A stretch of 64,000 nt of DNA, from assembly GCA_024529925.1 (NCBI GenBank), contig JAFEUB010000835.1, positions 249,501-313,500 of the forward strand. Reading direction: 5' to 3'. Numbering within the stretch: position 1 is the first letter of the stretch; each line of letters starts with the position of its first letter. Positions 42,891 through 54,500 of this stretch are shown in pieces. The notes below the pieces were generated by a model, which was not told the DNA's origin, ran no database searches, and was given only the letters and a program-made list of their open reading frames with translations. The position numbers were made by a program, and so were the translations under genes. This stretch comes from Ophthalmolycus amberensis. Its lineage: Eukaryota; Chordata; Actinopteri; Perciformes; Zoarcidae.

Positions 42891-43106
42891 CCTGCCATCT
42901 TGTTTTTGACCGGGTAGCTAGCATTGCTAAAAACGAATCTCCCAGTAGATAGCTAACTAGCTTTCTGCCGCTAGCTAGTTGACTGCCGGGAGATAGCTAT
43001 CTGTGTTTTTGTCATTGTTTTTATGCGGGAGAAAGCTAGTTCGCGATCCACCCCATGATTTGTTTTTTAGCAATGCTAGCTACTCGGGAAAAAACAAGGC
43101 GGCAGT
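42891..43106. mobile_element. Foldback structure with about 45-bp inverted arms
   Basis: Left arm 42891-42934 (gccatcttgtttttgaccgg, then gtagctagcattgctaaaaa c) pairs with the right arm 43062-43106 (gttttttagcaatgctagct, then actcgggaaaaaacaaggc). A few mismatches are present. The interior has a second, shorter inverted set around gatagctaactagcttt and gctagctagttgactg. Probably a foldback or MITE-type DNA element. No coding content. Confidence 0.65.
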
Positions 43107-43574
43107 TATTGTTTCCATTGTTCCATTGTTTTCATTTTCTGGCTCGTGCCTATTAATTGTGAGAAGTTTTTGCTTTTCGGTATTTTATACAGAGTAACTA
43201 AACCCCCAAATTACTTTATTACCGCTGAAAATTAATTTGAATGAGTATTTAGTTTTGTTTTTGATGGATGTAGGTCCTCATCTTGACATTTTAGTGCAAA
43301 TTATTCGAATTCTACATATTGTGTTATAAATATGCATAGGGCCTGCTAATAAATAGATCATGGAATGTTGTGATCTGTGAAAAAGTCAAACAGCTGTGAA
43401 AGCGCAAAGGAATTAATGTCTTAGCCGTGGTATGTGGGTATTATATCGGCTGTGAACCAATCAGACTGCTTGATTTCAGCTACTCATTTTTAAATAGTTT
43501 GGCAAGGGCTATAATGTAACAGATGTTCATTTTTCTTGAGCTAATAAGGAAATGTTAAACTAAGAATGTGAACA

Positions 43575-43660
43575 TTGTTAAGGTCATGCCTCCCAAACAT
43601 CAGCACCTTTTGTGAGCGTGTTAGCATGATGATGTTAGCATTTAGCTCAACACACGGATT
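43575..43660 (-). repeat. Teleost 'gctaacatgctg' repeat fragment
   Basis: ggtcatgcctcccaaacatc, then gtgagcgtgttagcatgatg and atgttagcatttagctcaa. It is the reverse-strand relative of the fragment near 28880-28920. Confidence 0.45.
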
Positions 43661-44544
43661 GTATTGTGTATGATACATCAAAACTGTAAAGGGATGCTGT
43701 AATACGTTTTTCAATTTTCATTTTTACTATTGTTCATTGGTTTACTTGCAGTATTTCTTTCTTTTCCCATCTGACACACAGTCATGATCCTTGACAGCGC
43801 TGTTAGTTTTCTACCTCACATTTAACAACACTAACAAGAAGATAATTACATCATCCTGTGTTACAATCAGGCTTTAATTATCCAGACTAGAGTACCGTTA
43901 ATTGTTTGTTTCCAGCAAACAGAAGGGAAAATGTAAACAATGAAACAGTGGAGGGTTAAAGGTGATTGTCAGCAGAAATTAGCCACTTTAAGCCACCATT
44001 TTACCTTCTGGGTGGAAGTAGAAACAAGTGAAACTGACAGTCGTGGTGCTACTCCTGTCCATAATTCCAGTATAGTTGTTGCTGCCTGCCTGTGCTGCAG
44101 AGTAAGTAATGCTACAAATAGTGGAAGTTGTCAAATAAGGGATCAATTAAAATCACACACGTTATTCGTAAGGTATTATGCTGTACGGCTTTAAGGGTCT
44201 AAATTTGTTTCTATTGGCCTTAAATAATTTAATTTGAGGTCCAGAAAAGCAAGATATAAGTTCAGTAGTTCTGAAGTGAAGCGGTTGATGAGCTTTTAGT
44301 GAGACAGATCAGTTTGAGAGAAGATCTTCAGTCATAAATGGCTGGATTTGGCTGTAAATCCAGTTATATTCTCATTTAAAATAATGCACTACAGGCTACT
44401 GCTGAAGTCACGCGAGTGTTCGTTTAGGTAAACATGTGTTGCGGTTGTGTTCCTTCCGTACGTACTTCATCCGCACCAAACGAAGCATTTGTTAAGAAAA
44501 GAGATTGAATGATGCTAACGTGTAAACATAATGATCTGAGAACT

Positions 44545-44550
44545 TTTATT
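44545..44550 (-). promoter_or_regulatory. Candidate polyadenylation signal of gfra4
   Basis: AATAAA on the - strand about 1.1 kb beyond the gfra4 stop codon, the first canonical hexamer I found there. It would give a 3' UTR covering about 44.5-45.7 kb. Confidence 0.3.
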
Positions 44551-45676
44551 TGCAGCACCTCTGGTCCTGTTCAGAATTCACTGGCACGTTCCAACAACAG
44601 AAAATATTGAATCATTCACAACTGTCTCGTTTCAAATGGGCTCTGTACTGGAGTTGGCGTCGCTCAACAAGTCAAATCATTCACTTCCCTCTCTGGCACA
44701 AACACTCAGAGCCCCCGCAGCAATATTCACGGACACAGTGAGAAATAAAAGGGTATTACGCTCACAAACACATAGTACAGCAGCTACAGGTAAGAAAGTT
44801 ACTGCTTTTCTGATTATTTCCTTTCCAGTCCAAGAGCTCGTATTTGCTGATAGAGATCCAGGACTATTTCTATGAACGCCTACTGTAGCTTTAGCAATAA
44901 CCGATAAAGTGGTGTGACAGAGTTTGACAAAGGTCAACAGTCTTGATGGAGAGGACAAATAATGTTGAGGTTTATCTTGTGTACTTTGATTGCCACGTGA
45001 TTTCTAGATAGTGCTGCTGGACACGTAAGAATCATAGTATTTGTCCTGGATGTCTGAGCAAAAGGAGCTCTATTCTGTCCATCTGTCTCTCCATAATTCC
45101 TGTATTCATCAGAAATAATGTTTCTCTTTCGGTCACTTGAAGAGAGTGGCATTGAAGCCAATATACTCAAGGAGCATTCCAATCATTGTGTGTGCTGAGA
45201 ACAGAGAAGACACAGTTCACTGGTTTACTCCGAACAATTTCCCTTACACCATTTCAAATACGAGCTTCTGTTGACAATACAAATCTTCAAGGTTACTGAC
45301 AAACTTCATGTCTTGTTGTATCATACATATCTGCAGTATATTTTCATAATAACTTTTGAAAATGGATACAGTTGGATAGCTTAGAGCTGCGTTATTCCAC
45401 AAAAGCGACACTCTGACTTCATTTCGGCTTGATTTGATCGCAACGACAATGTACAAATGTACAGACTGGCCTCGGTCTGCAGAGGTCTCCCACAGTCTGA
45501 GTGAGAACACTGGCAGGTGGAACTGGACCACTTGGGACACAAAAATTGAGAAACAGAATCGCTGTACATGTTTAGTTGGAGCAGTAACGCCGCACGGTCC
45601 GATTTTCCCTCTGAACCGACCGGTCCTCCCATCTGCTTGGTACTAGGAAGGTCCTCAGCACGCTCCCCTGCAGTCT

Positions 45677-45820
45677 TTAGTGTCCATTGTTGAGCAGATG
45701 AAGGAGCAGCAACAGAAGGCTGAAGGCAGCTTGAAGCAATGAGCTGGTAGGTGAAGCAGAGTTTGAGAGGCTGTTGGATGACAGGGTGGACTGGCCCACT
45801 AGTAGTTCATTTCCCAGGGC
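45677..45820 (-). CDS. gfra4: gfra4 terminal exon (GPI-anchor signal)
   Basis: Forty-seven codons plus TAA (45677-45679). The exon starts ALGNELLVGQSTLSSNSLSN, continues with a small-residue region (SASPTSS) suited to GPI attachment, and ends in a hydrophobic run AAFSLLLLLLHLL plus NNGH. The pattern is a classic GPI-transamidase signal. CTACCAG acceptor, phase 0. Confidence 0.9.
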   Translation of the reverse strand, partial: ALGNELLVGQSTLSSNSLSNSASPTSSLLQAAFSLLLLLLHLLNNGH

Positions 45821-48509
45821 CTGGTAGGAGAGAAAGACATCATTTTATGTGCTGTGTTTCAAACAGACCTTTTGAGTTCCGAGGGATTATCATAAGCTCA
45901 TTGTGGAAATTTCAGCTCTGAAGGTTGGGATTAAAAACAGGGCAAAGGTAAGTCTGACTGCACAATGTTGCTGTTTTACGAGACGGTCACTGTGTGAGAT
46001 TAGACGACCATAGCCATAAATTCTTGCCATGTCTTGGCCGAGAAACATTGCTATACATTGGACTTTGAAGAATTATTGCTTGCTGTTTTTTTCCCAGCTT
46101 GAAACATAGGTGGTCTTTACAGTGCCATGGATGAACGCCTACTGTTCCACTATACGATGTGGACAAATTCTTTTATCCTGATTTACGTCATTCATATCTC
46201 GAGACTGATATGTGTCACTATATAGCATGTTTTAATAAATAGCCTATTGTATAATTCTGTGGTCATTTAATACTTGACAAATACAAAAAGTAAAGATTAT
46301 TTTCTTATTTAATTAATGTAACTGTTTTATGGGAACTTGTAGAGAAATAAAGTACTTCCAGTTATACACTGAATATGTGTATGCATACACACAAATATAA
46401 AGTAATCTGATTATGTTTTTTATGTTTTTTTGAATAAGAGTGAAGCTTTGAACCATTCATCGTCACTTAGTCACTGTTTTTCTTTCTGCAGCATACACAT
46501 GTGGACAGAGGGTAATGTTGCACCCACGGCATGATTCATTTGGAATAATGCTCCTGACCTGAGGGTTGCAGGTTTCTTGAAAGGGAGTAAAACATCATTC
46601 CTCATTTGATTTCCCATCTAATGTGTTGATCTCAGCATGGCCTTGTGTTAGGTAGTGCTCACTGCATACACATTGTGGTCACTTTTGCGTCACATATGCG
46701 TCTCCCGTCAATGGATATTTTTCTCTGTGTGCGTCTTTCTCTTCAGCTATATCCTTGTTTTCAAATGTGAGTTGGAAGTTAAACAGTCAGTCAAGTGGTA
46801 GTATGAAAAAGATTGGATGGCAGACAACAGTCCATGCCACTATTAGAAACACAGAGAATGAATGAAAGAATAAAATAGAAAAAAAACATAGAAGAAATCC
46901 AACTATAGTGACAATAACAACTGCAAACCTGTGTTGGTATTATTGCGTCCAGAATGTTCCTCATAGTTTCTAGGGTGTCTGGTGGAGATGCGGTGCTCCT
47001 GTTTTCTCTGCTGCTGTGGCTGGAGCTGGGTGTACTGGACTGGCTGACAGTTGGCTGCTGGTCTGATTCACTTCCAAACGCCAGAAGAGCATTCCCTGAA
47101 ACATTCGACATAGCAATTTAAAAAAATCAAAACAAAAACGGTTAACAAACTTCAGCAACATCTTATTTCTGCACGAGTTCCACTCATTTCTTATTCAATC
47201 ACGACAGATGCCTCAGGTTCTGAATTGTACATTTTTCATGAGCAGGTTTGCTGGGCCAGAGCTCGTCTGGATTTGGTCAACAGAGACGAGAGAGAGAAGA
47301 AGAAAAAATAGAAAACCGAAAATACTCAGTATTCTCTTCAAGTAGCCTATCCAAACTGCACCTGCCTCCCCACATCGACCTCATTAACTCATAGACCGTT
47401 TGCACAGGCCAAACTACTCTGAGACCTCTCTCTGTATCTTTTCTAGGCCGGGCGCTCGAGGAAAGACCGGCCAAAGATTCATCTCACCGCACACACACAC
47501 ACACCAAGCAAAGATACTCATTGTGTGTACAGGTTCAATGATAGATATGTGCTCGCCGAGGAAAACATTATAAGGACCATTAATTATTCACACTCCAGAG
47601 CAGAGGTCGTGATAGAAATGCGAAGAAGAGAATGAGCATTAGGAAACGAGGCAGAAGACGCAATAGATTACAAGACACCTATGTTGATACCTATCGGTAC
47701 GGATCCCCCCCTCCCCCCAGTCTAACGTTAACCATCACGGTGTGAAATAAAACGTTATCGTTGTCTGCCAATATTAAGTAAAATAAGCCATCAGGACATC
47801 AGCATTTATGCTTTACTAGTCACAGATCTCTGATAGTGTTACATTGCAAACAGCTAATCCGCGTTTAAATCGACAAGAGTCAGTTACACTATGATGCGTT
47901 CAGGCTCTGTTCAGTGGGAACCATAGAGAATTTCACGCTAACTGCAGAGAATGCAAGTATGTGGCAGCTCACTGCCGGAGTAGACAAGGGGGTGAGGAGA
48001 GATGAGTTTGTTTTTGGATGACAGCAATGCCCATACAATGAGCTGCTAGTACTAGACAAATAGAACCTGCTTGTTGTTTTTATTGTTTTTAATTGCATCT
48101 CATGCAGTTTTATGGGCAGTTATAAAATGTTTGGCCAATACATTTTTTTTCTGTTTACCTGCCATTGGTAGATAGACCAATTTCTGACCCTGAGGTGATT
48201 TGTTATGACTTTGGCCTGACATGCATGTAAGTTCTGAACAATTTACAACCAATATGTTTATTAGTAGCTTTAGGTACAGTCAGTAAAGCCCCCTGGTAGG
48301 AAGGAATGTCTCTCAATACCAATGCAGTTAAGGGTTAAAACAGATCATTACTGTCCACAATCATTAGCAATTTTGTGAAGTTGTTATGAATTGGGTCTCT
48401 AACTTTGTTCAATTGTTAAAAAAATAGAAAGTACATCAGGAGGAGATTCAATAAATATACAATTACTGAACTGTCAAAGGGCCAGCTAACTTATAATTCA
48501 CTAAGAAGT

Positions 48510-48578
<69 letters not shown>

Positions 48579-51500
48579 TTAAATCTACATACATCTCACT
48601 CTGCGGCTGTTTGAGCATGCTGGGAAACATCTGTCTCACTCCATCCCAACGGCGCCGTCATGTCGATTTTGTCTATCACAGAACTTATTTACTTTGCTTT
48701 TCAAATCAACTTTGTTTTTATGTCCCCAGTTGCAGGTCATCACAGCAAATTATTGTGATTTGCGAACGCTTTTTCTGTATTTCATGTCATAATTAAATTA
48801 CTCTGGTTGTACCAGCAGCGTAGGGAAATGATATGAAAGCAAATCCAAACAAGCACCTGAGGTATTTGTGGAACGTTGTTGTTTCAGCTCTACAGTGATG
48901 GGATTTTCTTTATATGCCTGTTTAATAATAGTCCAACGCTCTGCTATATTTACACCAAGACTGAAAGCGAACATATGCTTACTTTTTCAGGATTATGTAA
49001 ATCTGCAGCATAAACAGAAAAAGCTGCTTGATGGCTCATACTTCTGGTCTGGACAACATCTATAAATGGTAGAAAATTTGGCTGAAAGAAACTATTTCAC
49101 TTTTTTTTTTTACAGCTCCTGGCCAAGAAATTGTGTCGAAACTTCTGTTACCGTTAGCTGTTAGCTCTTTTATTCAGCCAAGCAGGGCTGTCGGAGAGCA
49201 TTGATTAGAGGAATCGAAAGTCACAGAGACATGCCATTCCAAGGTAACTGATAACTGCAAAAGTTGCGAATTGAATGCTGAATTGTAAAATATAACCGTT
49301 GGTGTGATAAACACCTCTGATCTGAGTAGACTGTCCAATAATATATTAGTGCATTTGTGATCTTAGACAAACTGTTCTTGTTGCCATCTGATGATGCAGT
49401 TTGTGTCCTTGGAGCTGAATAGAAACTGTATTTTACAGTACACTTTGAAATATTCACTATTCATAATATTCACTCACTGCTGTTCGCCTACATTTCCTGT
49501 TAAGAGACTTTTTTTATTTATTTATCGTCAGCAAATGCATTATGAATCAGTCAAAAAAACAACATAAAGACGACTGAAGAAAACAACCGTCTTTCCCCTA
49601 AATCAGGACGCTAAATTAGTGGTCAAATGTTAACTCCACAGTACCTCTAAACAAACACAACCCCTACCCCGGAAACCTGTGTCGGTACAATCCAGTACAT
49701 TGAGTGAGACTCACGGAGACAGGTGTTGTCGTTGAAGTGTCCCAGGAAAGTATCACAGTCTTCTCTCCGGCTCCCACTGGCCGAGCAGGAGCACCACGGA
49801 GCCACGCTGGACGTTGAGTTGTCGACATAGTTGGGAGTTATTGTGCTTCCTGCAGAGAGAGAGAGCCCACCAGGCCTCAATCAGTATTAAATATTAATTT
49901 GTTGCACTGTAGAGCTTTACTATCTGAAACATTAATGGACTCTGTATTTCCTGTACTGACTTGATGCACAGGGTTAATAATATTCAGGTATCGTTATATT
50001 AGACTGGCTGTGCTCTGACTCGAAGATTCAGGCAATTACTCCAGTTTTCTCTTCTTTGTTTTTATGTCATAGTCATGGTCTCTGGTGTTGAGTTTTTTTT
50101 ATTTCTGTGTCTGTTTTTCCCCCTTCAACATAGTGGAGGTGTGATTTCAAGTGCTTTAATAAATACAAGACAGGAATGAAAATGCCAAGTGTGTGTTTGT
50201 GCTGAGGGGCAACATTTGCGGTTCTTGAAATGCATTAGGCTTCTCTCTCCAGTGAGGAAAAGAAGTGGATGTTCTTTTTTTTCTTTTACGGACTGATATA
50301 AAACAAATTAAACACAACTTACATTGTGTGAAGAGCCTCTGTTTTGCTGTGTTGAGATATTTTCATGCTTCTTTATCTTAAACCGTGTTGAACTTTTGTC
50401 TTTTGGTTTAGAATTAGAAGTTTCATTTTATTCTATCCACTCACTCTTAGCCCGTTTGGTGTTTATTAATTGTCCCTCTAGCTACCTTTCACTCATTCCC
50501 GCCTGTTTGTTGCTGCACAGTTTTTCCCTTTCCTTCTCTAACACAGCATATGCTGCATAACTTCCATTAGATCTCTGTCTTCTTCCATCTGTTCATTTCA
50601 TTTTTCCCTTTTCCTTCCTGTGTTTCCGCTCTGTGTTTCACCTCTCAGATGTGCACCTACCTATGAGCCCAGTGTAGGCGAGCAGACAGGCTCCATAGTT
50701 CCCTTGCTTGCAGCCATTGGCAGACGTTTCGGAGGGTTCGCAGTCGAACTGGAACTGTGCCAGGCGAGACCTAGAAAAGTAACGGGCGATAGTTAGCAAG
50801 AACGTGATAGCTCCCTGTATTGTTTTATCTAAAAAGTTTGCTGGTTCTTTCTTTTTTATACATTATTTCTGCTCTAACTTTCATTTAATTAAGAGTGTAG
50901 CCCTCTGGCATGAAGAAAAATTGTTGTACATGGTGAAGACTGGAAGTATTGGACTGTAATGTGAAAGTGATAGAAAGAGTAATATATTTCATCCACCAGA
51001 CCTGGGATCATTAGTAAAGCCCTCTGAGTGTAATGGGGCTGTGAAAAATAATGGCCATGACCAGAGATAGCAATGAGCGATAACTCTGATCCATCTGGCT
51101 CTTTATCTGTGCTAAATATTTAATGTGTTATTCCAACAGGCTCTCAGGGGTGTTCTAACCAATGGTGGTAGAAAGCTTTAGGGTAAAACAGTGGGCCATT
51201 TTGTTGATTGGTTGTCTGTTTATTTGGTTTCAAAGACCCATAATACGGAACAGCACTGGTCCAAATATGTATGGTGTGTATATTTAATACCTATATCCAT
51301 GGAGTACTTGAATACACTGGGAGTAGTTAAACATTGGCTTTGCTGATTTGGGATACTATTACAAACAAATTAGTTAATTAAACCGAACAAAACTGGGGAT
51401 TATGATCTTATTGCAGCAATATGTTATCGTATCCATAAGAGACTAAGTGGCGAAGTAAGAAATAACTTTAATATCCGTTATAGACGCGAGAGTAAGACAG

Positions 51501-54500
51501 TATGAAATAAATGGGAGCCAATTAAAAGCTCCTATTTAGCTCCCTTCTCACCTGCACACATAGTCGGTGTTGCAGATCCTCATCTGTGTAATGCAGTTGG
51601 GTTTCTCCACGCTTTCATAAGAGCAACCGGGTACGATCGTCTGCCTTCGACGCTCTGCGCATGCCGTGTCCGTACAGGGGCAGAAGAGCAGCTCGTGAGT
51701 GTAGTCGGCGGGGACTCGGTCGAAGAACCTGCGCAAGGCCTTGTTGCATTTGGGCCGATTGCACAGGCCGGACTTGGCAGTGGGTTTGATGCAAGCCGAG
51801 ACGTATTCTGTGCGGAGCCTCTGGCACAAGTCGTCCACGTTGCAAGCTTTGGCCGCATCCAGGCAGCGATTGACAGTTGTCATGCCAACATCTGAGTCTG
51901 TGGATAGAAAGTAAGGTCAAAGACGAGCGTGGATATCTGTGGAAGAATGAAACCAACGGAGCACAAAGGTCTTGTGTTTAATAGATTATGTGATCTGCGG
52001 GGTGTGCACTCAAGTTTATTTATTAAACACGCTGAGATGTAGCTTGTTTTGTTCGAGGTTCAAAAGTTGAGGTCGGCAGTTTGGAATTAAATATCAGCTT
52101 GGAGGTGGAAGTGTCTCTGAATAAACAATGGAGGCTCATTTCCTGAGGATCAGAATAACGAAATGATTATTAGCAGAGGAGTGTGGTTTATATTTCTATG
52201 CTTTTGAAAAGAGAACGATTTCTTAGAATGAAAACAAGGACACAAGTATGACCCAGTGGGCTTCTTTGTGTTGTTCTAATGCTAGCACAAGAAGCAGGGC
52301 CATGCCTCTCCACACGACTGATCGAACTCATCACGATGGCTGGCTACCTCAACTGCTGACCTATTATATGCCATTTTAAGTACAGACTGCGTTGTGGTAT
52401 TCCGTGATGTCTGTCCACTGTCTGCTGCAAATCCCTCTCATATTTGTTCCACGGGGTTCACCAGAAGGGGAGGGACTTCTTCTCTCGATGAGACAGTAAA
52501 ACAAAAGCTGATTTCAATACGATTCGGGAAATGCCTAAAACTCTCTTTAAAATCAGATCCGACTTGAGTCTGGCTAGTGTTGTGTGATCTGCAACGAGAA
52601 CATCAAGACAGCTTCCTGTTTTTTTTATTGCATCAGTGAATAAAGCAAGCCTGAATTTATGAACGGTCATGTTTGGTGTGAGAGTGAACCCCGGTCCTCC
52701 GTGTGGCAACTTCTGAATGGACCTTTTGTATTCATGTTGCCTGGGAAATGAGCAACAGGCTGACCTGCTTGAGCTTCAGGGATCAGTCATCACTTTTTTT
52801 TTCTGCAGTGTGTTTATCGTTTTGTAACATTGACTGGGTGTTCTGGTTAGATTGGTAGACGGATATATAGCCTACATATGCAACTAAATCCTCTAATGCA
52901 AGTTATACCCATGAACAACAAATGATCATAACGTTGCCACATTTTGAATGCCTTATGGGGCGTTCACACCGGTCGCGTTGATTTTTTGACGCGCGTCGAG
53001 ATTACATACAAAGTCTATGCACAGACGCGATGAGACTGGCGCGCCGCGATTTTGCGATGGCGCGGCGCGTTGGACGCGTTATTGCAGTGCGGTGGACGCG
53101 GTGGACGCGTTGGACGCCGCAAAATCGCCAACGCGCAAGTTGAAATTTTTCAACTTCTGCGAAATAATCGCGTGACGCTGTGGCGCGATAGCCTATCAGC
53201 GTTGAGTTGCTGCTCCCGTCATCAGTGCCGTAGCTCCTGCCGGTGCTGAATCACAAACAACAATGGAGGACAAATTAATAGTGGCGGTTTGTGGGTTCCC
53301 CGAGCTCTACGATACCTCATATCAATAGAGACCGGACCAAACTACGTGTATACATGTGTGTGTGTAAACCATACGGTACAAACAATTAATAGACGCTGCC
53401 GTATTTACGTCTACGTGACGTTATTGAGTGCTGGTGGAGCTGCTACGATGTTAGCATAGCCTAGCACCGATCCATCAGAGCTCCATTGAGAAGACAAGTA
53501 GCCTACAAATCGGCATCATTATGTAGTTATTTCGGAGTCCCTTTTTGTCGGAGAAGACAAGTACAAATCGGCATCATTATGTAGTTATTTCGGAGTCCCT
53601 TTTTGTCGGAGAAGACAAGTACAAATCGGCATCATTATGTAGTTATTTCGGAGTCCCTTTTTGTCGGTTTATTTTCCGTTGAATCACAGCCAAATCAGTT
53701 TATGTTGTGTTCCTACAGCTGTAAACAGCGACCGGTGGCTTGCTAGACACAGTGAATACAGCTCGATACAATCCACGGAGCTCCTCTGAACAATATTATG
53801 AACCAGACATGACTGCGTTTGGCATTCCGACGTTTGAGGGACTTCCACAACACGTACAAAGCAGCAATTGTCCTTATTCCTTTCACGGTTGATAGCGGAA
53901 AGTAATGGCGGCCAGGTGAACGGCTTCCAGTCGATAAACCACGCCCCCTCTCCGGCGCTACGAGATTTTGCGGCGTTTGGTCTGAACACGACCGGCGGCG
54001 CGTTGGACGCTTTTTTGCAGTGCGTTGGACGCAATTTTGCAGCGCGTCAAAAAATCAACGCGACCGGTGTGAACGCACCATTACGCTAATTTCAACCTCA
54101 CTTAATGTTATTTTACTTGCATTAACCTGACCTTTCGTAAACCTTTCACGTTATTTAATACCGGGTTTGTAATTTTTCTATCCACGAGATTTAATATGCT
54201 GTTCAGAGTTTGGGCATGTTTTAATTCAATGAGATTGCATTGTTTTTTTTGAGCCAGAGGCTATAAGAAACAATTAAAGATTTGAGGATATTCTATTATT
54301 ATGAGTTAGTAGTATCGCAAAGTTCCTGCATCAATATTCATTGACAGTCATGCAAATGAATATGGATGCCATCCAACAATATCATTCTGGATGCTGGAAT
54401 TGTGATCAGATGAATGATAATATTTGTGTAACTGTGTCTTAAAAACAGAAGGGACCTCTAGTTGCTTTGGGCATGCTTCCAGAGGAGCGTATTTGTGCTA

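Larger units (their letters stand above)
52956..54080. mobile_element. PIF/Harbinger-type non-autonomous element in gfra4 intron
   Basis: A 1,125-bp unit flanked by TTA duplications (52953-52955 and 54081-54083), the TWA-type target of PIF/Harbinger. The ends are inverted: ggcgttcacaccggtcgcgt, then tgattttttgacgcgc on the left, and gcgcgtcaaaaaatcaacgc with gaccggtgtgaacgc on the right. Subterminal regions carry many gcgttggacgc motifs and are strikingly CpG-rich against AT-rich flanks. It contains a MADF-like start at 53263 and a 58-bp tandem repeat. No transposase is present. Confidence 0.88.

Noticed and set aside
53504..53667. CRISPR-like regularly spaced repeat
   Set aside because: The units are contiguous with no variable spacers, and the context is a eukaryotic transposon.
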